Positions 46,091 through 57,540 of a DNA stretch of 64,000 nt are shown piece after piece (position 1 is the stretch's first letter; the number at the start of each line of letters is the position of its first letter). The notes under the pieces are model-generated. The model was not told the DNA's origin and ran no database searches. It worked only from the letters and a program-made list of their open reading frames with translations. The DNA is from Topomyia yanbarensis. Lineage: Eukaryota; Arthropoda; Insecta; Diptera; Culicidae. The stretch spans positions 92,390,113 to 92,454,112 of the forward strand of contig NC_080672.1 of the NCBI RefSeq assembly GCF_030247195.1, written 5' to 3'. A program made the position numbers and the translations under genes.

Positions 46091-48254
46091 TCGTACGATT
46101 CGTTGTTTAGCTCGATACGGGGTTGCAAACAACTCTCCCGGTTTAATTGCGACATCTAGGATGGAGGTGTTTGAGTTCCGTTTGAAACCCTAGGCACTCT
46201 TTTTGATCGTCACTGCAGTTCTTCCCTTGGTATTTAACGCGATTTATGTTCCTACCAAATCCAAAAAGTTTGCTACTAAGCCAATGTTCGTTCTTTCATA
46301 GTTAAGAATTTAACAGCGAACCGGTCACAGGTCACAGATTCATTGGTTTGGTAAACAGTATTCGCTACGTGGAACAATTAGTGAAGCTGAAAATATAGAT
46401 GTAGGCTTATGGAATTCGCTCATATCCAGTTACAACATATCTGGCAGTCAGTACTGATCACGTTCATCTAATTGGCCCAGGCGAAAGAATTATTCGATGT
46501 CCTTTTTTTCAAACAAGAAAATCGCTCAAATTGATTCCTATGCTATGCACTAACATTATATTTTTATTTAGGTTTCACTTATCAATCTGTGCTTGAATTT
46601 AATTGCTCTAATATTTTTGGAAATCACCAATCAGCTAATTACGATATAAATACTCCTAATTTTCTTTAAATATTTTTCTACTTACATAGAACTATAGCAA
46701 ATAGAACGAACTTTAAGCAATAAGAAATCGTGAAAGTTAAAGTTACTGTACCCCATTTCTTCAAATGAGAAAAGTAAAAAACCCTCGCCTGGAGAGCACA
46801 ACTGACAAGGATAAATCCAACATATTTTTCAACCGACCGCGCTACCAGCCGGCGTGAAATTAACCAGACAGCAGCACCATATCCAAGCTGCAAGAAAAAT
46901 GCTTTCGCATTGGCCTAAGGGTTTTTAAATTAAAAGTGCCATACCATACCGACCCTACCCCCCATCCCCTTTCGATCAACCCTTGCCCAAATGACTACCC
47001 CCCATTTCGAGTGTCTTATTTTGCACCACTTATGAAATCATTCGACCTCCGACCCGAATCGAAACCTCTTCGGCTGGAGTGCCAGTAAGATCAAGCTACA
47101 TCAGAGGGGGGGAAACAAGGAGAAAGCGACGTATGCACCACCGACGAGCGCTCGCGCGGTAACCAATAAATCATGCGAACACTTTTCCGAGGAAATTGAA
47201 TCTCGTTTGTTCCATCCACCTCACACACACACACAACAAAATAGAGTGATGGTGCGAACTTGTTTTTATGCGAACAGCGTGATTGTAATTGATTACTTGG
47301 AAGCCGCGAAGTTAGTAAGACGCAATTGAATCTGACTGGTACTAATCTGTTTCACGTAAGGATGGAAAATAAATGACCGCAGTTTCTGCTTGATATTTTG
47401 TTAAATGAATAACTTTATAAGCGGGAAATTTTGATTTGAAGCAAAATAAATTTTTGATGAGGAATCATTTCACATGTCACGCGGAAATACAGGGAGTAAT
47501 ACTCTGTCGTTTGGTAATATATACCCCAGGATAATGATGTGAACCATTATTCCGAGATAAAGGTTATGTTACGCAATCAGTCTACTTCTCAGTTAGCTTT
47601 CGTTCGAAAAGTTGAAAAGGGATAAAAACTAATTGGAACGAAACCCAAAACGCTTCGTAATTCTTCCTGACAGCCAAATTCAAATTTCTGCTGAAACTTA
47701 TTATTCATGGTTCGGACTTGAAATATTCTTTTTCGTAGACGCTACTGGGAGAGTGCGCTTTCGTGTTACGAAGTTTCTTGCAAATTTGTTCTGAGAACAA
47801 GTTGCGCCGCAGAGCGCAAAGTGGATGAATGAGATAAGCTAAAATCTCAGCTTCATAAATCTTTTTTTTTGTTATTTCTGGCTGGTAGCATATCGAGGCG
47901 GTCCCATCATCGAAACTATATAATGTCATGCTTTTGCAATTTAGAGTAGCATAAATATGGTAAAATATGCAGTTGAAGTTAGTAGAGCGTTCCGCCGCCC
48001 ATGCCTTGGAAAATGTCTAAAACCCTACTACTACGCTAAACTTGAGTTTGTTGAAAATGGCGCGAAAATTGTGTAAAAGATGCCGATGCCGATCTCTTCA
48101 TCATGTGATGGGTGCGCGGGTTTGTGCCTTCACGGCGGCTGCTTGTTACTTTTTGACGGTGGCGTAGCCAGTGGGAAGATCGGATTCATGATTCATAAGT
48201 TTTTTCCATTTCCGTCAATGAAATACGGTACCAAGGTCTTGCTTTGGTTGACAC
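46091..48254. other. Single-copy DNA, partly GC-richer, no gene recognised
   Basis: 46920-47240 is C-rich and GC-richer than average, with a short (CA)n run near 47225. 48000-48255 is also GC-richer. Open frames (46678-46893 minus, 47705-47929 minus, 48080-48385 plus, the last running into the fold-back element) have no recognised domains. Confidence 0.35.
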
Positions 48255-48259
48255 CTATC

Positions 48260-49823
48260 CACAGTGGTCGGAAACGCCAAAAACGTGAACTTAATTCACT
48301 AGAGGCCAAACCATCGAATATATTCACAGGGTGTCTTTGGAGGAATTGTTCGTATAAATATTCCCCACAATCTGATAACAATTGAAATTAGGCATGGCTT
48401 ACTATGATCGAACTAAAAAAATTAACTTTTTATACTGATGAGATAGAAAGTTGGTGTCTTCAACAAAGTTTTAGGAATGCTTATAGTGAAGAATTTTGTT
48501 GAAGAACTTGAGCTTATAGGAGTAAAGGTTATCGGTTTATAAGGCGTTTTCTATGACAACCCCCTTAAATCTAGTTTTCTTAATATAACTTTTTTTATTG
48601 TGACTTTTCGTGCAAACTATGTTCTAGACAAATGTGTAAGTAACAAAACTACATAGTATTGTAGAAGACTGTATGTAAAAATATTCATTTGTTTCAAAGT
48701 TATTGAAGATTTTTACATTTTTTTACACCAACTTCAACTACGTATAAGAAAGAAAGGTGCAAACCAAAATACACGAACAGGCACTTTTTTACTTCTTTAA
48801 ACTATGCACAATAAAGCTAAGAAGGTTTGGTGCGTGGCACTCTAGAACCCCATGAATAGGGTAAGCTTACTTTATCATGTTTTTTTACTTTTTCCATATA
48901 AAAATCAGCAAAAAATTTTTTTTTTAGTTTTTTTGCCCCAATTTTTGAAATTCTTGGTTCAATGTTCAATTACAAGTATTATTTTCACTTATACCTGAAT
49001 ATTTCAGATTTTATAAACGTAGAAGCAAAAATAAAAAGTTTTTAATATCATTGGAGATTCCAAACTAATATATATTCAAATAGACATGTCATAATGAATT
49101 TAATGCTTACAAAAGAATGCCATACCATTATTTATTAAATTTTACGGAAAAAATCGAAAAAAAAATTTTTTTTGCTGTTTTTTGTATGGAAAAAGTCAAA
49201 AAACATGATAAAGTAAGCTTACCCTATTCATAGGGTTCTAGAGTGCCACGCACCAAACCTTCTTAGCTTTATTGTGCATAGTTTAAAAAAGTAAAAAAGT
49301 GCCTGTTCGTGTATTTTGGTTTGCACCTTTCTTTCTTATACGTAGTTGAAGTTGGTGTAAAAAAATGTAAAAATCTTCAATAACTTTGAAACAAATGAAT
49401 ATTTTTACATACAGTCTTCTACAATACTATATAGTTTTGTTACTTACACATTTGTCTAGAACATAGTTTGCACGAAAAGTCACAATAAAAAAAGTTATAT
49501 TAAGAAAACTAGATTTAAGGGGGTTGTCATAGAAAACGCCTTATAAACCGATAACCTTTACTCCTACAAGCTCAAGTTCTTCAACAAAATTCTTCACTAT
49601 AAGCATTCCTAAAACTTTGTTGAAGACACCAACTTTCTATCTCATCAGTATAAAAAGTTAATTTTTTTAGTTCGATCATAGTAAGCCATGCCTAATTTCA
49701 ATTGTTATCAGATTGTGGGGAATATTTATACGAACAATTCCTCCAAAGACACCCTGTGAATATATTCGATGGTTTGGCCTCTAGTGAATTAAGTTCACGT
49801 TTTTGGCGTTTCCGACCACTGTG
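48260..49823. mobile_element. 1.56-kb fold-back element with RSS-like ends (Transib-like), copy 2
   Basis: Flanked by CTATC at 48255-48259 and 49824-49828. All four ends of the two copies are identical for at least the first 47 bp. The arms of this copy match each other better than they match copy 1 (for example GAGGCCAAACCATCG at both ends here, GAGGCAAAAC in copy 1). That means either arm-to-arm gene conversion or separate source elements. The centre (about 48905-49180) is unique. It differs from copy 1 by scattered substitutions and short indels in A/T runs. No transposase. Confidence 0.8.
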
Positions 49824-49961
49824 CTATCGCGGTACAGTAACGAATCCCGCCAGCATGAACAACACTTTGATGAAGGGTAGGTAATGCACGATGGGACATA
49901 CGATTTTCGTACTTTAAAACTGTGACAGTTTTGAATAAAATTGGTTTCTAGAATATACATT

Positions 49962-50479
49962 AGAGTGACAGGAAAAAATGACCCCTATCGGCCCACCCCT
50001 GAGTCGATTCCTAGTCCCACCAGGAGTACTTGTTCCAAATTTGAAGCGAATCGGACAAGTCTAGCTACCGGACCAACGTGCCTGAAGTTTGTATGAGATT
50101 TTTCGACAATTTACATGGAGAAAACCCACTAACTCGCCTTTTTGTCGATAGGTGGCACTGTATGCGTCGTATTATCACTGTAAGTGAAAATAAGAAAGAT
50201 AATTTAATTGTCTACAAATTTGTCTAAGACTACTAGTCAATCCAGCTTTGTTAAAAGAAGTTATTAAACTTTTAAGGTTGCACAGAGAATGTGCAAAATT
50301 CGCAAACGAAAAAAGCAGTTTTTTCCACACCGTATGTCAGATCTTCATAAAAATCAATCAGCGTATGTAGAATGTTGTTGCAGTACTGCTGATTGATTTT
50401 TATGAAGATCTGACATACGGTGTGGAAAAAAACTGCTTTTTTCGTTTGCGAATTTTGCGCATTCTCTGTGCAACCTTAA
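49962..50479. mobile_element. Truncated inverted-repeat element ending in a near-perfect hairpin
   Basis: The left part opens TTAGAGTGACAGGAAAAAATG, similar in style to the AGAGTGGCTCG opening of 40559-42108. At the right, arms 50272-50362 and 50388-50479 are near-perfect complements (about 91 bp, 25-bp loop), opening TTAAGGTTGCACAGAGAATG. The region 49962-50271 has no partner on the right, so one side of a longer palindromic element has been lost. Confidence 0.75.
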
Positions 50480-51054
50480 CAAGGTGATGTCTGAGTCAGT
50501 TTTCCATGGGGCCTAGCAGTGCATGGTTGTGTATCAGTACTCGATTCCCACGAACCAGTGTTTCAAAAATCACTCCAATCAGCATGCGTTGAAAAAACCA
50601 TAGTTTGATAAATCAATAAAATCCATGATTTCATCACTCATGGTTTTTTGGCTCTTGAGGAGTGAAAACCTCCAAGGAGTGAAAACAGGTTACTAGATTA
50701 TAATTGCAGCATACAGTTTTAAAGCCCGAGCTCAATTTAAATTTTCAATTTTCATTTCATCAAGCACAAAAGCAAAACAGATCCTTGGTACAGTTCATGG
50801 CGAAAGCTTCTTTTCGATAGACCTCGAAGGTCAGCATTCAATTGTTAGCGTACCAGGCTAGGCTCAGGCCATTGCAGTAATAAATAGTACACCTGCTTTG
50901 CAACCTTCCACTATGCATTTGAACTTTTGGATTTCATCACTTCAGCAGAAACATTTTTACACCGGATTTGAGATATGTTTGCCCGTTATTATTGTTAGAA
51001 ATATATATTTGTTAAAGAAAATTAAATTGAAAACAAATGACTTGCTTCAATATA
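50480..51054. other. Unassigned DNA
   Basis: Contains repeated short words (GGAGTGAAAACCTCC, AGGAGTGAAAACAGG) that recur near 51995 (AGGAGTGAAAACC), so the mariner-like element at 51057-51858 may have inserted into an older repeat. No gene. Confidence 0.35.
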
Positions 51055-51056
51055 TA

Positions 51057-51858
51057 CAGGGTGCGCCATCTGGATGTATCCTATTTCAACATTGAACAAC
51101 TCCGCCATTTTTCAGCCGATTTTGACAGATAAACACATGTCTGAAACATCATTTAGTGACATTTTAGCTATAAGTCGTTTTACACCAAAAGAACGCACTG
51201 AAATCGTAGCGCTTTACATTGAAAACGATCGTTCAATAGTGAAAACTGTGCGTGCTTGTCGTAAAAAATATGGCAGGCTCACTTCACCCTTTCCGGCGGA
51301 ATAAATAAACAAAATTGTCGAATTTGGGGGACACAGAACCCACACGTTATACATCAAACACCACTGCACGACCAGAAAGTAACTGTTTGGGCCGGAGTGC
51401 GCTCCGGTCTGAAAAACTTCTATTTTCAACAAGACGGGGCACCGCAATCAAGTTCTTGCAGAGCATATTCCCAGGACGCGTTGTCTCAATAAATGGTGAT
51501 TTGGAATGGTCTCCTCGTACTCCGGATTTAATGGTGCAAACCTTTTTTTCTGTGGAATTACTTGAAAAGTAAAGTGTATTCTAGCAAACATAAGTACCTT
51601 GGCGAACTCAAAGTTGATATACGAACTGAAAGTGCTGCGATTAAGCCCGACATGCTGTCCAATGTCATGCAAAATGCCCGCAAAAGAGCTGCTTTTTGTG
51701 TATAAAATGGGGGTGGTCAATTAATCGACGTTGTATTTCAAACCTGCTTTATAATAAATTGCAAAAAATGTACTAAAAAGCTTGTTTTTTTGAAATCGGC
51801 TAAAAAATGGCGGAGTTGTTCAATGTTCAAAAAGGATAGATCCAGCTGGCGAACCCTG
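51057..51858 (+). mobile_element. Internally deleted mariner-like transposon
   Basis: TA at 51055-51056 and 51859-51860. Ends CAGGGTGCGCCATCTGGATG and the complement of CCAGCTGGCGAACCCTG, with a further inverted pair (TTGAACAACTCCGCCATTTT). The transposase starts at ATG 51137; residues 15-33 read FTPKERTEIVALYIENDRS (helix-turn-helix) and run on to RACRKKYG. A deletion of roughly 0.5 kb then removes the middle. The catalytic part resumes with VTVWAGVRSG, YFQQDGAP (second catalytic Asp), and after a stop and shifts WSPRTPDL (third Asp) and YLGELK. The two Asp residues lie about 30 codons apart after small deletions, compatible with a DD34-type enzyme. Non-functional. Confidence 0.85.
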
Positions 51859-51860
51859 TA

Positions 51861-52230
51861 CCTTCTGCTGGGATAATTGAGAAATTAAACATACAAATTT
51901 TGAAGACCTGTTAGCAAAGTTTGAAATTAAATTAGGTCTATAAGCAGCGACAGAACAAGAATCACAAACCGGAGTGGACAGGAGGAGCCAAAACCAGGAG
52001 TGAAAACCTAAGAGTCAAAACCCACTTGGATTGCTTTGATTTTTTTTACTCACTCCCAGAAGCATGCATAACAATGATTGGTTTCCACCGCTCCTTTGGA
52101 AACAGGCTCCTTGGTGTGAAATGTGTGGTTTATTTGAAACACTGCCACGAACTAAACATTTTTGTGAAATAACCGTTAGATTTAGCTCAGTAGTTTGTTC
52201 AGGAGAGTTGTAGTAAATAATACGAGTCAT
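51861..52230. other. Unassigned DNA
   Basis: See 50480-51054 for shared words. The minus open frame 52015-52284 runs into the next palindrome and has no domain. Confidence 0.3.
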
Positions 52231-52456
52231 GTTTTGGTTAGAAAATTTTAGTTCCACATTGTACCGCATAGAGGGCGCCAACATTAACTTTTCAACGGAA
52301 AGAGATAGATATTAGGTGTCTTTTACAAAGTTGTAGAGCAGGTATTTTTCAATAATTCTTCCGAACATTTCGATATTCTATCTCTCTTCTATGAAAAGTT
52401 AGTGCTGGCGCCCTCTATGCGGTCACAGTTGGAACTAAAATTTTCTAACCAAAACA
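52231..52456. mobile_element. 226-bp palindrome with ~85-bp arms
   Basis: GTTTTGGTTAGAAAATTTTA, GTTCCA and CATAGAGGGCGCCAACATTA on the left face their complements on the right (TAGTGCTGGCGCCCTCTATG, AACTAAAATTTTCTAACC). About 55 bp lies between the arms. TAGAGGGCGCCA also occurs near 12606, so this motif belongs to a repeat present elsewhere. The borders and target duplication were not resolved. Confidence 0.65.
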
Positions 52457-52798
52457 ATGAAAAACTAAATGAAAGTAAATTAAATGAATTAGATTTTTTT
52501 ATTGAAACAAATGAATGAATGAATGAATTAAATGATTTCAACGAATTAAATGGATTAAATAAAACAAATTATTTAAAAAAAATTTATATAAATAAATGAA
52601 TTACATGAAATGGATTAATTAGATGACTAAAATGAATTAAACGAATTAAATGAATTAAATGCGTTAAAATAATAAAATGAATTAAATGATATTATTGAAT
52701 TAAATGATTTAAATGAACTAAACGAATTAAATTAAATTAATTAAAGGATGTGAATGATATAAATTATAATATTGAATTAAGTGATTTAAATGAATTAA

Positions 52799-53500
52799 GG
52801 GGGTCCTTTTATATAATTGTACCTAATGTTTGATAATTTTTTGCTGAAGTGAAATGACTTAGACATGTGCGCTATTCTGAGAAATGTTTATTAAGGTTTC
52901 ATCTATAAAATGAAATGTTTCGAGTGAAAGCTGTCAAAAATTGCGTCCAAAATGGCGGCTCCAGCAAAAGGTGTTTTGAAAACCGACTTCATCTGCGGGC
53001 ACGATACAGGTCGCAATTCGTCGTCTACAAGTAGCAAACCAAAACGAGCTTGAAGATTACATTCCGTATAGACGCCCCAACCGAAGAAACATGAAAAAAT
53101 GCGTTATAGAAACAAACTGGTGGCCACTTGAAAATAAAGCATCGTTTTTTTTATTTTTCCACTTTGGCCGGCTCTAAAAAATCGTTAATGATCAAAATAT
53201 TGCGATTTTGTAGGTTACAGCGCCCGAGAATGTTGTCTTCTTTTAGATTGGCAAAACGTGAAGTTGTTTGGTTGAATGGTTCAAAAACGAGAATGCCCGC
53301 AGATTGGAAAAATCTTGTTCCGAGAAAGCCGCCATCTTGGACGCTATTTTTGACACCTTAAGCTCGAAAATTTTGATTTCTTAGATGAACCCTTAATAAA
53401 TACTTTGCAGAATAGCACACACGTCTAAGTCATTTGACAGCTTCAAAAAAAATTATTAAACATTAGGTACTTGTTGTGACAATTATATAAGAGGACCCCC
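52799..53500. mobile_element. 702-bp TTAA-flanked element with long (~180-bp) inverted ends
   Basis: TTAA at 52795-52798 and 53501-53504. The ends are GGGGGTCCTTTTATATAATT and the complement of AATTATATAAGAGGACCCCC. Imperfect complementarity continues inward through CCTAATGTTTGATAATTTTT, GACTTAGACATGTGC, ATTAAGG.TTCATCT and GCGTCCAAAATGGCGGCT. The middle has an open stretch (53128-53361) with no recognised domain. The TTAA duplication and GGGGG-type end suggest a piggyBac-like target. The element is clean within the satellite, so its borders are secure. Confidence 0.85.
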
Positions 53501-54356
53501 TTAAACAAATGAAATGAATACAAATAAACGAATGAAATGAATTGAAAAGAATTACATAAATTAAATTAATTAAATTTATTAAAATAATTAGAATTATATA
53601 ATAATTGATCTTAACTAATAAATAATTGAATGAACTTAATGAATCAAATGAATTGAATGAATCAAATGAATCTAAATCACTAAATCAATCTAGTGAATTT
53701 AATGAATCAAATGAATTAAATGGATTTGGATTAATTTAATAAAATTTATTTAAATGAATTGTATGAAAAAATGAAATAAACTAAGTAAGTGAATTAAATT
53801 AAGTCAACTAAATGAATTGAATGAATCAAATGAATTAAATAAATTAAATCAATTGATTGAATTAAATGATTTAAATCAATTAAATGAATTAAATGAATTA
53901 ACTAACTTAAATGAAGTAAATAAAACAACCGAATTAAACAAATTAAACGAATTAAATGGATTGAATGAATCAAATAAATTCAATTAATCGAATGAATTAA
54001 GTGAGATAAATGAAGTAAATGATTTGAATGAATAATGTGGCTAAAATGAAGAAAACGAATACAATAAATAAAATGAAAATAGGAATTTAAAAAATAAAGA
54101 ATAATAAAATAAGAAAATAAATGAAATTAGTAAAATTATTAAAATTAATAGGTTTAAAAATTTATGAATTTAATATAAATTATATAATGAATAAATTGAA
54201 TAAAATGAATAATTTGAATGAACTGAATAAATAAATTAAATTGATTAAATGAATAAAATGAATATAATGAATGAGATGAGTAAAACGAATAAAATTAACA
54301 AAATAAATAAAATAATTAAAATGAATATACTAAGTAAAATGCATAAATTGAATAAA

Positions 54357-54868
54357 ATGCCCATGTTGTTTGTGGACAACAACGTTTTTAAACAGCTATA
54401 ACTTTTGATTGAGGCAAGATTTGCTCACAAAAACAAGTAAGGCTAATAAATGTGACAATTGGCTTTCATTTGAGTATTAACGGTTTTAAGGATCAGCTCT
54501 AGAACTGAATTTATTGCAATTAGTCTGATTGAACTCCAATGGAGCAGTGCTGCCAGGGACCGTTTACGTTGACAACGGAAAATGAATTTTTCATATAACT
54601 TCGCTATGTTGCAATATCAGTAAAAACTGATAAAACTTGTTAATTTAGACTACTTTTGGCTACGTTTTCCACGCAGTTGGACTATTGTAAATATTCTAGG
54701 AGAATTGTAGTGAGCATTGGAAGGTAAAAATTGAGCAGCTTTTAGGACTGCAAGGAAAGCACCTATCCTTATGAAAAAAGGTTTTTCGAGTTTCTTAACC
54801 CCACCGTTTTAAAGGAAAAATAGTTTTGAAACCCTACATGCACTAGAGAAAAGTTGGGCATGAAAGGG
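54357..54868 (+). mobile_element. 519-bp family MITE, copy C, left end truncated
   Basis: Same orientation as 2818-3336. The right end is complete (GGGCATGAAAGGG then TTAA at 54869-54872). At the left it begins directly at ATGCCCATGTTG inside satellite DNA, and the terminal CCCATTC and TTAA are missing. The loss of only about seven bases suggests decay or satellite slippage over the junction after insertion. Confidence 0.85.
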
Positions 54869-55033
54869 TTAAAATAAATACGATGAATAAAATGCATGAA
54901 AAGAATAAAATAGATAAAATGAATTAAATGAAAGAAATGAACAAAACGAATAAAAGTAATGAATTTAATAAAATAGTATGTGTATAATGAGTCAAGTAAA
55001 TAGAATTAATAAATGGAATAAAATTTAAAAAAA

Positions 55034-55840
55034 ACCTGTTTTAATCCACCTAGTGATGCAATTGTGCCTTTCTCATTTGTCCAAACTACGATTCCATGGC
55101 TCATTATGTTCAATAAAATGGTGGAAATATATATTACATATTCAGTACGATTTGCACATAGTACATACAATGGATCGACAGCCACGATTTTGAGATACTA
55201 TGTGTCGACACTGAAACATCGCTTAAAACCAGCGGCGAAACAAGGAGGAATAATCCGTTAATAAATTTTAAACTAGTTATAATTTTAAAGTAGCAACCCC
55301 ATACTGCATACCCCTACCTATGCCTATACAAGCCAAAAAAATTGTTGGCCCTCCGGGATTAGGTTGACGATTTTTAGAGCGATTGCACAAATTTTCTATA
55401 TGAGAAAGGCAAAAATGTGCCAAAGTCAAAAAGGTTAATTTTCGTCAAAAAATTTTTTTTTCGGGAATGCATCAAATCTCAACGTTTCATGCATTTTAAA
55501 GTCATTTGGCATCCAAAATACAAATTCGATTTTGTAATTTTCCCTTACTCCCCCCTTGGAGAATTTTTAGTTTCAGTTTATATGGGAATTTGCTGTGTGG
55601 TCGCACTCTTCAACCCGTAACTCCGGAATCAGAAGTCCAATCAACAAAAAAACAATAGCATGGGAAGGTTGTACTTTTCATTTGAGATTGAGTTTGTGCA
55701 AATCGGTCATACACACACAGACATTTTCCGATCTCGACGAGCTGAGTCGAATGGCATATGATATTCGGCCCTCCGGGCCGGGATTAATTTGACGATTTTT
55801 AGAGCGATTGCATAACCTTTCTATATAAGAAAGGCAAAAA
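55034..55840 (+). mobile_element. Mosquito-type interspersed repeat, rearranged copy
   Basis: Starts AACCTGTTTTAATCCACCTA like 19629. Part of the 3' end appears early (GGCCCTCCGGGATTAGG to TATGAGAAAGGCAAAAA, 55348-55415). Then interior sequence (CTCAACGTTTCATGCATTTT) and a second 3' end follow (CGGCCCTCCGGGCC, CTATATAAGAAAGGCAAAAA, ending near 55840). It is either two partial copies side by side or one copy with an internal duplication. The interior is shorter than in 19629-20837. Confidence 0.7.
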
Positions 55841-55920
55841 TAAATAAAATAAATAAAAATAATGAAATGAATAAAGTGAATTATATTGTTAATATGAATA
55901 AAATGAATAATCCGAATTTA

Positions 55921-56385
55921 TTTATTTATTTATTTATTTATATAGGGAAAAGCCCGCGGGAGTGGATTCTCAAAACTCCCACTCCCGTAGGGACAAAACT
56001 TCCAGTGAAGACCCGATCTTAGCTGCCCCCGATTTTGTCTGACCCACGATTTTGTCTGCCTTCGGTTATATTAGCTGTTTTACCCGATTTGGTTGAAAAT
56101 CAGCAGACGAACCAAGCTATATGCGAGTAAATATTTTCTGGAGCATTTTTTCGTGTCTTAAAAATGCGAAATAAGTAAAAAGAATAATTTCAACTTTTTC
56201 TAAATTTTGCGCTGGAGAAATTTATACTAGATAATCAGAGAGGGTTATAGGCTATATCTAGAGACTAAAGAAGAATATTTTTAAAGCTTCGGTTTAATGA
56301 AAAGAGAGGGAAAAATGTCCCGATTTTGCCAATGTTCACATTTTGTCAGCTTAAGGTACGACAAGTGGACTTTATTGGGAATAAA
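55921..56385. other. (TTTA)n tract and unidentified insert in the satellite
   Basis: A short pure (TTTA)n run (about 55919-55941) is followed by 440 bp unlike the satellite, with CCCACTCCCGTAGGGAC, GATTTTGTCTGACCCACGAT and GATTTTGTCTGCC words. A small stem forms between GGGAGTGG and CCCACTCCC. Source unknown. Confidence 0.5.
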
Positions 56386-56860
56386 TAGAATAGAATAAAT
56401 AAAAGGAATGAAATGAAAAAATAATATTAAAAAAATTAAGTGGAATAAAAAGTATGATACGAACAGAATTAATTAGTGAGCTAAATTTAAATGAATTACA
56501 TGAAGTCAATGAAATAAATTAAATTAAAGAAATCAAAGAAATCAAATAAATCAATGAAATCAGGTAAATCAATAAAATCGATAAAATTAAAGAAATTAAT
56601 GAAATCAATTAAGTCAATGAAATCATAAAATCATGAAGCCAATAAAATCAACTAGATCACTGAAAGCACTACATCAATTAAATCCGTATAATCAATCAAA
56701 TACCATAATTATTTAACTAAAAGAATTCAATGTATTAAATGAACTGAGTATATAGGAAACATTTAAATGATTAAAACAAGTGGAATGATTATTTTTTTTA
56801 GGAAATTAAAAGGAAGAAATTAACAAAACTAATTAAATGAAAACTTTGAAAATGCCAAAG

Positions 56861-57540
56861 AAATTCAAATTGATAAGATGTTAATTATTTGGAATATTAA
56901 AATTACCGAAATAAATGATTTATTTATTAATTTATGATCTTTTGAAAATAAAAAAATAAATCTACTAGAAACAACAGTTTTTTTTAAATTAGTTGGTAAC
57001 AAGGGTAAAATTGGTGAAATCACCAAGGATGAATATGGAAAATAACGAAAATTATTGAAATTAATGACGAGACAGGTACTCATCAGCTCTGACATAACCA
57101 TGCGTATCTCACTCGCATTTATCACATCAAATTATTGTTGGTTAGTGAATATAGTTACTTAGGTTTCAAATTATACACGGGGTAAAACATTATTTAGGAA
57201 GTAATGCAACTGAATACGCGGTTCCTACAGTGTCAAACTGATAATATTTTGAAATAAAAACATTAATGCAAAAGTCTTTCTATGGCAGCAGTGTTCAAAG
57301 TTGCATAACATTAAAAATTATTGTTTAAAAAAAAAACACATTTTAAATATATCTTTCCACAGGGAATAAATTGATTGAAACTATTTTGTGCATGAAGCCA
57401 CAGCTCCTATAATTTTTAATAAGTTACGATTATAGTTTCTATTTGTCTCATCAGTATGTAGTAGCCACCACATAGACGTTGAATCTGAAAATCTGTGTTC
57501 ACAAGCAAACGATTCACCATGTAATATACCCTATAAGCGT
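56861..57540. other. Unassigned A/T-rich DNA after the satellite
   Basis: Nothing recognised. The minus open frame 56865-57125 is A/T-driven and has no domain. Confidence 0.3.

Larger units (their letters stand above)
52457..56860 (+). repeat. AATTAAATGA / AATAAAATGA satellite, ~4.4 kb with insertions
   Basis: Degenerate array of roughly 10-bp words (AATTAAATGA grading into AATAAAATGA, then AATCAATAAA near 56560). It is interrupted by a TTAA-flanked element (52799-53500), a 519-bp MITE (54357-54868), a mosquito-type repeat (55034-55840) and an unidentified insert (55940-56385). The pure array DNA amounts to about 2 kb. No coding capacity. Confidence 0.85.

Noticed and set aside
43693..49884. 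Recurrent ~60-79 codon frames containing FLQRHPVNIFDG
   Set aside because: They are translations of the terminal arms of the two fold-back elements; the repetition reflects the repeat, not a gene family.
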